A stretch of DNA of 64,000 nucleotides from Hymenobacter puniceus (GTDB lineage Bacteria; Bacteroidota; Bacteroidia; Cytophagales; Hymenobacteraceae), in the NCBI RefSeq assembly GCF_014333525.1, contig NZ_JACSCX010000004.1, forward strand, positions 1-64,000. The letters are read 5' to 3'. Positions 34,635 to 42,194 of this stretch are shown piece by piece. The notes under the pieces were generated by a model. It saw nothing but the letters and a program-made list of their open reading frames with translations. It was not told the origin of the DNA and did no database searches. The translations under genes and the position numbers were made by a program. Numbering within the stretch: the stretch's first letter is position 1; the number at the start of each line of letters is the position of its first letter.

Positions 34635-35834
34635 TTATTCTTCCCGCAATGCCACCGCCGGATGAATGCCGGCTGCCAGCCGGCTGGGGTAGAACGCGCA
34701 CAGCGCCGTGATGACGTATACGGCCACACCCGCCACCGCAGTACCAGCCAGGTAAAACTTTGGCTCCAACTCAAACGCCCCCAGCAAGGGAAACTGCACC
34801 GCCAGCAAACACCCCAGCACCACGCCCAGCGTACTGACGACCAGCATTTCACCCAGAAACTGCCGGCTGATGGCCGCGCCGGTGGCCCCCATAGCCCGGC
34901 GCAGGCCTATTTCGGCCCGGCGCTGGCTGATGTTGTACCACAGCACCCCGAACAACCCCAAGGCCACATTTACAATCAGAAACAGGCTTACCAGCGCCAG
35001 CCCCGCTGTCGGCACAATGGTGTAGCGGCGCTTGTGCAGGCGGTCCTCGTCCACCACGCGCACCATGGTGGTCCACTGGCGCGTGACGCCGGCCACGGTG
35101 CGGGCTATTTTTTCCTGCAACTCCCCGCCCGCGCCCGGGGCCACGCGCACTACCACGTTGGCCGTTTCCCAGCGCGTCGAGTCAAAAGGCAGCAGGCGTT
35201 TCCAGAGGGAGGGTACAGGTGGGCCGAAGTCGTTTTCCATGCGCACGTTTTCCACCACACCCATCACCTGAAACTCGTCTTCGGGCTTGATGTCGGGGCC
35301 AGGCTCGGCCCAGTAGAAGATTTTGCCCAAGGCCGGCTCGTTGCCAAACAGGGCTTCGCGCAAATCCTGGCTGATGACCACCGGCCGGTGGTGGCTGCCA
35401 TCGTCGGCCTTGGCAAACCAGCGGCCTTCGCGCAGCTTCAGCCCCATTACCCGGGCGTACTGGTCGTCGGCGTCGTATATATTCGACTGCTCCGACTTGC
35501 GGCCTTTGTAGCTAAACGCGGACGTATTGGTGCGAAAGACAAAGGGCATATTGTCGCTGGCGAGGGCCACCTGCCGGACACCGGGCAGGGCCTGTACCTG
35601 ACGCAGCACCTCGTCTAGCTCAGTGCGGGGCATGGTTGCGTTCTGGCCGGCCCTGATTTCGAGCCGCCACACCTGCTGGTAGTTGAAGCCGTGGGGGGCC
35701 AGAAAGTTGGTACCGAAGGTGATGAGCATGGTGCCCACGGCAAACAGCACGACGAACGAGAAGAAGATTTCCGACACCAGCAGCAGGTTGTTGCGCTTGC
35801 GGTTCCAGATAAGTTTAAACAGATGACGAAGCAT
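34635..35834 (-). CDS. FtsX/MacB-type ABC transporter permease, second of pair
   Basis: A 399-residue permease with the MacB layout: one N-terminal membrane helix (LLLVSEIFFSFVVLFAVGTM), a large periplasmic core domain of about 220 residues, then three helices (LVSLFLIVNVALGLFGVLW, MLVVSTLGVVLGCLLAVQF and LAGTAVAGVAVYVITALCAF). It ends in PSRLAAGIHPAVALREE, the usual FtsX C-terminus. The ISQRRAEIGLRRAMGATGAA motif marks the coupling helix that contacts the ATPase. The ATG at 35834 is preferred, since MLRHLFKLIWNRKRNN is the typical cytoplasmic start; the frame is open upstream. It probably pairs with the permease at 35928-37208 as a heterodimer. Confidence 0.92.
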   Translation of the reverse strand: MLRHLFKLIWNRKRNNLLLVSEIFFSFVVLFAVGTMLITFGTNFLAPHGFNYQQVWRLEIRAGQNATMPRTELDEVLRQVQALPGVRQVALASDNMPFVFRTNTSAFSYKGRKSEQSNIYDADDQYARVMGLKLREGRWFAKADDGSHHRPVVISQDLREALFGNEPALGKIFYWAEPGPDIKPEDEFQVMGVVENVRMENDFGPPVPSLWKRLLPFDSTRWETANVVVRVAPGAGGELQEKIARTVAGVTRQWTTMVRVVDEDRLHKRRYTIVPTAGLALVSLFLIVNVALGLFGVLWYNISQRRAEIGLRRAMGATGAAISRQFLGEMLVVSTLGVVLGCLLAVQFPLLGAFELEPKFYLAGTAVAGVAVYVITALCAFYPSRLAAGIHPAVALREE

Positions 35835-35927
35835 GAGGCCAAGTGGTGATGTAGTGAACTGGTGGAGTGACTTAGCGGACGTATGGTGAGCGACATTCGC
35901 CACGTCACCAGACCACTGTATCACGCT

Positions 35928-37208
35928 TTATTTCTGCTCGCCGCTGCCGCGCAGGGCCACTACGGGGTTGAGGCGCGACATTTTCCAGGCGGGGTACACG
36001 CCGCTCATCAGCCCAAACAGCAGAGCCAGCCCCAGCCCCCAGCCAAACACCCGCCAGCTGAGGCTGAACTGGGCGTAGGCTACCACGTGAGCCTGGTTGA
36101 GCAAAGCCAGCGCCCCGGCGGCCAGACCCAAACCCAGCAATCCGCCCACCACAGCCAGCACCACGTTTTCCACCAGAAACTGCCCCACCAGGTTGCGGCC
36201 CGTAGCCCCAAAGGCCTTCCGGACGCCAATCTCGCTGGAGCGCTCCAGAATGCGCGTCACGTTCAGGTTCACCAGGTTCAGGGCCGGCAACAGCATAAAC
36301 AGCAGCCCCAGCACGGTACAAATCAGGTAGAAAGCCCCCACGTTGTCGTCGTCGAGGGTCTGGGAGTTGCCGGAACCTACGGACCGGGTGATGTGGAGGG
36401 CGCGGGTGAAGGTGGCCAGCATGGGGTCGGCGTAGGAATAGATGGCCTTCACTTCCTTGGGATTCGGAATTTCCACGCGCTGCACCATCTGGCGGTATTC
36501 TTCGCGCATGGCCGGGGCCGCCGCCGCCGTGGGCGCCAGCAGCACCACCAGAAACTCGCCCCCGATGCTGCTGTCGCGCACCAGTGAGGGGCTTAGGGTG
36601 TAGGGCACCCACACATCGGCGTAGGAGGCAATGTGCACCGCCGACACGTTGCGCACCACCCCGGCCACGCGGTAGCGTTTCAGATCTATTTCCATGGTGC
36701 GCCCCACCACGTCGGCGGTGCCGAAATAGCTGTGGGCGGTGGCTTCGTTGATGACGCAGACGTGCTGGGCCTGCGCCACCTCGGCCCCGGTGAATGCACG
36801 CCCGCCCACAAACGCAAAGTCCATGATCTGCCAGAAGTTTCCGTCGGTGTAGCGGATATCCAGCGGGAGCAAGCCGTTTTTGGTGAAAGCCGTGGCATCG
36901 TACACATTCGACGTCAGGGCTACTTTCTCCGGCGTCTTCATCCGGCGGATGTAGGTATCCACGAAATGCACGCTGGCGGGCCGGTTCATCCAGCCGTGGC
37001 CGTCCGCCAGCTCCTGCCGGATGGTATTCACGAACAGCATCCGGTCGATGCGCTTTTCCGGCATGTTGGGCCCCACCACGTGGTCTACCAGGGCCATCAC
37101 TACCAGCAGAATCATCAGCGTAAAGCTCACGCCGAACAGATTGATGAAGGTGAAGAACTTGCGCCGTAGCAGGACTTTCCAGGCAAGTTTGAGGTAAGAA
37201 AGTAGCAT
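35928..37208 (-). CDS. FtsX/MacB-type ABC transporter permease, first of pair
   Basis: A 426-residue permease paralogous to its neighbour. The cytoplasmic start MLLSYLKLAWKVLLRRKFF leads into helix 1 (FTFINLFGVSFTLMILLVVM). A periplasmic MacB core domain and helices 2-4 (FYLICTVLGLLFMLLPALNL, VVLAVVGGLLGLGLAAGALA and FGWGLGLALLFGLMSGVYPA) follow. It ends with WKMSRLNPVVALRGSGEQK. The coupling motif LERSSEIGVRKAFGATGRN is present. It is transcribed after the ATPase gene, with a family B palindrome in the 182-bp gap, and before the second permease (93-bp gap). As part of a tripartite machine it would span the inner membrane and pass substrate to HlyD and TolC. Confidence 0.92.
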   Translation of the reverse strand: MLLSYLKLAWKVLLRRKFFTFINLFGVSFTLMILLVVMALVDHVVGPNMPEKRIDRMLFVNTIRQELADGHGWMNRPASVHFVDTYIRRMKTPEKVALTSNVYDATAFTKNGLLPLDIRYTDGNFWQIMDFAFVGGRAFTGAEVAQAQHVCVINEATAHSYFGTADVVGRTMEIDLKRYRVAGVVRNVSAVHIASYADVWVPYTLSPSLVRDSSIGGEFLVVLLAPTAAAAPAMREEYRQMVQRVEIPNPKEVKAIYSYADPMLATFTRALHITRSVGSGNSQTLDDDNVGAFYLICTVLGLLFMLLPALNLVNLNVTRILERSSEIGVRKAFGATGRNLVGQFLVENVVLAVVGGLLGLGLAAGALALLNQAHVVAYAQFSLSWRVFGWGLGLALLFGLMSGVYPAWKMSRLNPVVALRGSGEQK

Positions 37209-37231
37209 CGGTTCTTAATTAGAAGTTGAGG

Positions 37232-37363
37232 GGCCGTTATGCTGAGCATGTGGCGCATAAAGCCAGGGTGCGCAGCCGTAGTCGAAGCATTTCTACCTCT
37301 GACTAACCAAATAGCATTGCAACGAAGCGGTAGAGATGCTCCGACAAGCTCAGCATGACGGTC
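37232..37363. repeat. Palindromic repeat family B, copy 2
   Basis: A 132-bp imperfect palindrome between the ATPase and permease genes: GGCCGTTATGCTGAGCATG at one end, AAGCTCAGCATGACGGTC at the other. The interior ATTGCAACGAAGCGGTAGAG is the reverse complement of that in the copy at 33048, so the two are in opposite orientation. Confidence 0.85.
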
Positions 37364-37390
37364 AGGCAGCGGCGTGCAGCTAGCAACGTT

Positions 37391-38131
<741 letters not shown>

Positions 38132-38192
38132 GGAAGTAGTGAGAGGAGGTTGTCCGGTTGCGGGCAGTAAGCATACCGGATTGTGGTAGCCC

Positions 38193-38209
38193 TGCCAAGC
38201 TGAATGCCA
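38193..38209 (-). promoter_or_regulatory. Sigma-54-like promoter of the ATPase-permease unit
   Basis: The minus strand reads TTGGCATTCAGCTTGGCA (with one flanking base). TGGCA then six bases then TTGG resembles the -24/-12 consensus TGGCACG-N4-TTGC, except that the -12 part is TTGG instead of TTGC, or the GG-to-GC spacing is 11 instead of 10. Predicted start of transcription is about 50 nt before the ATG at 38131. The same arrangement precedes the HlyD gene. Confidence 0.7.
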
Positions 38210-38274
38210 ATTATTCAAGATTCATTAAGTCAGATACTTACGATCTATCCTACTATCACACCCGCCGCAAAATG

Positions 38275-38290
38275 TGTCCGCTTCCGGACA
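38275..38290. promoter_or_regulatory. Inverted repeat TGTCCG-N4-CGGACA (activator site 1)
   Basis: A perfect 6-4-6 inverted repeat whose centre is about 81 bp upstream of the centre of the sigma-54-like promoter at 38193-38209. A related half site TGTTCG follows three bases later. An identical repeat at the same distance precedes the HlyD-TolC unit. Position and symmetry fit an upstream activating sequence for the NtrC-family regulator of this cluster. Confidence 0.75.
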
Positions 38291-38349
38291 TGGTGTTCGG
38301 TTGCAGGCTTTTTGCAGGTTCGGGGCGGGCGCAAAGCAACGGCTTCGCG

Positions 38350-39909
38350 CTACTGCGCGGCCAGGGGCTGCTGCTGCTCGAAATCGTAGAGAGTAAGGGC
38401 GCGCAGGCGGTAGTGGGCCACCCAGGCAGCCCGCAGCGCCAGAATGTAGGCGCGGCGGGCCTGGTCTTTTTCGGCGGAGGCAATGGTGAGGTCGGTGAGG
38501 CTGATGCGGCCGACTTTGTAGGTGGCCTGGGCAATATCGTAGCGTTGGCGGGCCAGCGAATCGGCGCGGGTGGCCAATTCCAGCTGCTGACTGAGGGTGG
38601 TGAGCTGCGCGGCCTGCACCTCTACGCTGAGCGCAAAGCTGGCTTCGTCCTGGGCCACCTCGGCTTGCACCTGGCGGCGGGTCAGCTCGGCGGTTTTGAC
38701 GATGGATTTCTGCCGCCCCCAGTCCAGAAGCGGCAGCGCAAACGTGAGCTGCACCTGCTGCTGGTTTTGCAGAGCCAGGTAAGTGTCCCAGAGGTTGCCG
38801 GCCTGGTTTACATAGCCCAGGTTGGCTGCCAGCGTAGCCTGAAAACCAGTGGTACCCCGCGCCAGAGCCACCTCCCGCTCGGCCTGCAACAGGCGACGCC
38901 GCAAGGCCAGCACCAAGCTGCGGTTCTGCTGCGCCTCAGCTAGCGCCCGGCCAGCCGGCACCACCAACCGCGGTGCGGCGGCGGGCACCGCTAAGCGCAG
39001 CTGCTCCGCCCGCAGGCCGGTGTAGCTTTGCAGGTCCACGGCCGCATTTCGGGCATCGAGCTGGCTTTGAGACACGGCCTGGCGGGCGTTCAGCAGGTTC
39101 AGCTCCAGCCGCAGCACGTCGCTCTGGGAGAGGCGGCCGAGCCTATACCGCTCCTGCCCGATGCGCAGCAGCTCCTCGTTGGCTTGCACGTTCTGGCCGG
39201 CTACTTCGGCGTTTACCTGCTGCTGCAGCACGTCAAAATATAGCTCCGTGATGCGCTGGGCAATGGTTTCGCGCTCCTCCACGTACTGGCGCCGGCTTTC
39301 CTCGTAGCGCAGGGGCTCAATCTGCCGGTCCCATTTCAGGCCGTTGAACCTGCCGAGGGGCTGGGTGAGGCCAACAGACACGGGCTGGTTGTTGTAGCGC
39401 TTCAGGCGGCCGTTGAAGTCGTCGAAGCGCTGCACCTCGGAGGCCACAAACACCTGCCCGCCGGTACGGCCGATATTCTGGCTGACAGTGAGGGCCAGGT
39501 TGGAGTTGTTGATGCGCACAGCCCGGAAGTTGGTGGTACCGTCGGGCTGCACCACAGGCGTAATCACGCGGCTGAAGCCCGGCACGGTACCCTGCAGACC
39601 CAGCTGGGGCCGGTAGTTGGCCTGATAGGCCCGCCACTGCCAGTAGCTTTGGTCGCGGCTGGTAGCAGCCTGTTTGGCCACCGCCGACTGGCTGAGCGCC
39701 AACTCAATCACCTGTGGCAACGACACAGCCGGCGGCTGGCGCTGAGTTAACGCGGGCATCGGGAGTAACACCATCAGCCCAATGCAGAGACGCGACACTT
39801 CGCGTTTCAGTGCGTGCTGATGTTGTTTTGGCGGGGTCGTTCTGACGGGAGACGCGAAGTGTCGCGTCTCTACAGCCCAGGCGGCCAGGGTGGAGAAAAG
39901 CTGGTGCAT
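38350..39909 (-). CDS. TolC-family outer-membrane efflux channel
   Basis: A 519-residue outer-membrane factor. The mature part starts near AVSLPQVIELALSQSAVAKQA and has the two OEP repeats of long amphipathic helices rich in Gln, Ala and Arg. Typical pieces are LTQPLGRFNGLKWDRQIEPL, ITELYFDVLQQQVNAEVAGQ, RYRLGRLSQSDVLRLELNLL and RYDIAQATYKVGRISLTDLT. It starts 5 bp after the HlyD stop, so both are co-transcribed from the sigma-54-like promoter at 41.2 kb. Residues about 13-42 are encoded by a palindromic repeat (family C) lying between the start codon and the hydrophobic core GLMVLLPMPALTQ of the signal peptide, so the N-terminus may be unusual, or a later start may be used. Confidence 0.9.
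   Translation of the reverse strand: MHQLFSTLAAWAVETRHFASPVRTTPPKQHQHALKREVSRLCIGLMVLLPMPALTQRQPPAVSLPQVIELALSQSAVAKQAATSRDQSYWQWRAYQANYRPQLGLQGTVPGFSRVITPVVQPDGTTNFRAVRINNSNLALTVSQNIGRTGGQVFVASEVQRFDDFNGRLKRYNNQPVSVGLTQPLGRFNGLKWDRQIEPLRYEESRRQYVEERETIAQRITELYFDVLQQQVNAEVAGQNVQANEELLRIGQERYRLGRLSQSDVLRLELNLLNARQAVSQSQLDARNAAVDLQSYTGLRAEQLRLAVPAAAPRLVVPAGRALAEAQQNRSLVLALRRRLLQAEREVALARGTTGFQATLAANLGYVNQAGNLWDTYLALQNQQQVQLTFALPLLDWGRQKSIVKTAELTRRQVQAEVAQDEASFALSVEVQAAQLTTLSQQLELATRADSLARQRYDIAQATYKVGRISLTDLTIASAEKDQARRAYILALRAAWVAHYRLRALTLYDFEQQQPLAAQ
39784..39873. repeat. Palindromic repeat family C inside the tolC-like gene
   Basis: Arms AGAGACGCGACACTTCGCGT and ACGCGAAGTGTCGCGTCTCT are near-perfect complements separated by about 46 bp. 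It lies in frame in the 5' coding part of the TolC-family gene and adds about 30 residues (including ETRHFASPVRTTPPKQHQHA). Confidence 0.8.
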
Positions 39910-39914
39910 AGCCG

Positions 39915-41162
39915 TTAGTCGTGAAGGGTGAGTTCGGGCGTATCGGCATAGTCCTTCGTGTCGGACACCACCACTTCCTCGCCGGGCTGCAGGCCACTGG
40001 TTATCTGCACATAGTCGAAGTTGCTGTCCCCGAATTGCACGGTGCGGCGAGTGGCTTTGCCTTCCTTCACCACAAACACTGCCTGCTCCTTACCGCCTTG
40101 GTAAAACGGTCCGTTTTTGAGGCGCACTACGTTGTGGTGGGCTTTTGTCACCACAAACACGTCGGCGCGCAGGTTGGCGCGTAAGGCCGGGTGATGGTCC
40201 TGCTGCAAGGCGGCATAAAACGTTACCACGCCCTTTTCCACGGCCGGGCTGATGGTGCTGATAGTGCCGCGCAAATCGGTGCCGTTGATGCGAACCACGA
40301 CCGGGTCCTGCAAATGCAGGGCATCGGCGTAGGAGTCGGAAATAGTGGCCCGCACCCGGAAGCGGCTCAGGTCGGCTACGCGGGCCAGCGGGTCGCCGGC
40401 CTGCACCGTTGTGCCCAGGTCTTCGTTCACCCAGGTCAGCACGCCGGGCTGCTGGCTGCTGATGTTGGCCTGCGCCAGCTTGCCGGCCAGCTCCGTAATA
40501 CTGCGGTCCTGAATCTGCAGCGTAAAGCCCAACTCGCGCACGTCGGCGGCATTGGCGGCGCGCTGGTTGCGGATCTGCTCCCGGAGGCGCTGCTGCTCCA
40601 ATTGGGCCACCCGCAGGTTCAGCTCGGCCTGGCGGACGCTTTCGGAGGTACCGCCCCCAATCTTCAGCAGATACTGCTCGTCGCGCAGGGCCGACTGCAG
40701 GCTGCGCACTTTCACTTGCTGCACCTGCTCCTGGGAGCGAAGGTCGTTGAGGGCTTTTTCGAGGCTGAGCTGGAGCTGGCTATTCTTGTTGCGGTGCTGC
40801 TGCTGCTCGTCCTGGAGCTTGGCCAGGGCCGTGGTGGTCAGCTCCCGATCCAGCTCCAGAATCGTTTGGCCCAGCTGAACCCGGCTGCCCACCGCCACTG
40901 CCACCCGCCGGATGGTACTCTGGATGGGGCTGGTCAGCACCGCTTCGTGGGCTGGAATAATGACGCCGGCCGCCGTGAGGGAAGCCTCCACGTCGCCGGT
41001 TTCGGCGCGCGCAGTGAGGATGCTGTTGCGGCTGAGGCTGGGTTGGAGCACCGTGCGGAAGGCCAGCAGGCTCGTCACTAGCAGCAGTAGCAACCCCGCA
41101 CCCAGCAGCCAGCGGCGACGCTGGCGACGTTTTTGGGTGGCTTGGGAAATGGCTCTGTCCAT
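39915..41162 (-). CDS. HlyD/MacA-type periplasmic adaptor (membrane fusion protein)
   Basis: A 415-residue adaptor linking the ABC permeases to TolC. The short cytoplasmic start with basic residues (QKRRQRRRW) is followed by one membrane helix (LLGAGLLLLLVTSLLAF). A first lipoyl half (LTSPIQSTIRRVAVAVGSRV) and a long coiled coil of about 120 residues rich in Gln, Leu and Arg (LQDEQQQHRNKNSQLQLSLE) follow. The returning lipoyl half is GVLTWVNEDLGTTVQAGDPL, and the beta-barrel and membrane-proximal domains end with SGLQPGEEVVVSDTKDY. First gene of the HlyD-TolC transcription unit. Its ATG lies about 26 nt after the predicted sigma-54 start site. Confidence 0.93.
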   Translation of the reverse strand: MDRAISQATQKRRQRRRWLLGAGLLLLLVTSLLAFRTVLQPSLSRNSILTARAETGDVEASLTAAGVIIPAHEAVLTSPIQSTIRRVAVAVGSRVQLGQTILELDRELTTTALAKLQDEQQQHRNKNSQLQLSLEKALNDLRSQEQVQQVKVRSLQSALRDEQYLLKIGGGTSESVRQAELNLRVAQLEQQRLREQIRNQRAANAADVRELGFTLQIQDRSITELAGKLAQANISSQQPGVLTWVNEDLGTTVQAGDPLARVADLSRFRVRATISDSYADALHLQDPVVVRINGTDLRGTISTISPAVEKGVVTFYAALQQDHHPALRANLRADVFVVTKAHHNVVRLKNGPFYQGGKEQAVFVVKEGKATRRTVQFGDSNFDYVQITSGLQPGEEVVVSDTKDYADTPELTLHD

Positions 41163-41198
41163 TTTCGTACAGGTAGAGAAAGGGTTCTGCCTGACGTA

Positions 41199-41214
41199 GC
41201 CAACGGCCGTGCCA
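41199..41214 (-). promoter_or_regulatory. Sigma-54-like promoter of the HlyD-TolC unit
   Basis: The minus strand reads TGGCACGGCCGTTGGC. The -24 part TGGCACG is a full match to the sigma-54 consensus; the -12 part is TTGG where TTGC is expected, as at the second promoter of this cluster. Predicted leader about 26 nt. Confidence 0.75.
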
Positions 41215-41279
41215 TAATCATTATTAATTGTTTATCAATTATTTACAGTAAAACACCAGGAATTTGCTTAGCCATATAG

Positions 41280-41295
41280 TGTCCGAATCCGGACA
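41280..41295. promoter_or_regulatory. Inverted repeat TGTCCG-N4-CGGACA (activator site 2)
   Basis: A perfect 6-4-6 inverted repeat with the same half sites as 38275-38290 and again followed by TGTTCG. Its centre is 81 bp upstream of the centre of the promoter at 41199-41214, matching the other unit to within a base. Candidate binding site for the NtrC-family regulator. Confidence 0.75.
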
Positions 41296-41523
41296 AGTGT
41301 TCGTTGTTGTTACGCAGTTCCGACGGAGTCTTTATTGTTGGGTATCAACCCACGCTTAATGTGTTAGCTATAGGCAAGTGCTCTGTAGTGTGTTGATAAA
41401 TCAGGCCTGGTGCCGATAGGCAACTAACTGCTTCGCTGATAATCTCCGGCTCTTTTTCAGTTGTCCCGGCTGCTTAATGCAGGCAACAATGCAGGAGCAG
41501 CAAATACCCCAAGTTATAGAGCA

Positions 41524-41665
41524 GCGGCGTAGCGGGGAAAGATGGGTAGTCAATCGGTGCATTAGCTGGAATAAGTCGCGTAGCGGCGACGGGTTACTGA
41601 GAAATCTGACGCCGCTACGCAGCTGTTATTCCCCATTAGTATCTACAAACCTGACGCCGCTACGC
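41524..41665. repeat. Cluster of GCGTAGCGGCG palindromes (family D)
   Basis: Four copies of an 11-mer or its complement occur within 140 bp: GGCGTAGCGG, GCGTAGCGGCG, and twice CGCCGCTACGC. The middle pair forms a hairpin whose arms extend outward to GGAATAA and TTATTCC. Non-coding, REP-like. Confidence 0.75.
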
Positions 41666-41872
41666 AATTACTACGGAACTTGAGGTAAATAAATTATCAG
41701 TCCCAGGCTACCCTTTGCCTCTATCCCGCATCTATCCTATTACCTCTGACAAAACCGGCCTGCAGCTTCAATAAGGCCGCTTTTCTGCCTGCCGGCTAGC
41801 TGCGCTGCCTGCTCCCACCCTGCTTATTTACAACCCAACAACCGCGTAACACAAAAATAATCTATCCAGTAC

Positions 41873-41904
41873 CTTGCGTCGCATAGTACCTTTTGCTACC
41901 TTTG
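41873..41904 (+). promoter_or_regulatory. Bacteroidota promoter of the TonB-linked receptor
   Basis: CTTG, 20 bp, then TACCTTTG: a very good match to the TTTG-N19/21-TAnnTTTG consensus of the primary sigma factor. It is about 290 bp upstream of the chosen ATG, which implies a long leader or a second promoter nearer the gene. Confidence 0.65.
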
Positions 41905-42194
41905 GATCATTAAGTAGCAAATCTCCCTGCCGCCCCGGCTTCTCCTGATTCGAAGCCCCCAGCGGCAGCCGCCAGACACCCCCGCGCTAACCGGGCCGGG
42001 AGTTGGCAGCCCGCCAGAAACCTGTGTTTCCCGCTGCTGCCGCCGTGTTTTGGCTTTCTGGTGCCTCGGGCAATTGCCTGATTGTCACCCCTCCTTTTCG
42101 TGCCTTTGTCACGGGCAAACAGCCACCCAGCGGAACCGCGGCCGCCTGGAACGGCACCCCTTTGCCTGGTTTGTCTTCCAACTCACCACTCCCC

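Larger units (their letters stand above)
41163..42194. other. Long intergenic region between HlyD and the TonB-linked receptor
   Basis: About 1 kb between divergent genes. From left to right it holds the sigma-54-like promoter (41199-41214), its upstream inverted repeat (41280-41295), the family D palindromes (41524-41665) and a standard promoter for the receptor gene (41873-41904). The frame of the receptor is open through the last 190 bp but its signal peptide starts only at 42195. A short ORF over the palindromes is not a credible gene. Confidence 0.6.

Noticed and set aside
41524..41665. CRISPR array
   Set aside because: Repeats are only 11 bp, occur in both orientations and have irregular spacing, and no cas gene is present.
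41477..41683. 68-codon ORF upstream of the TonB-linked receptor
   Set aside because: It runs through the family D palindromes and its repeated residues come from them.
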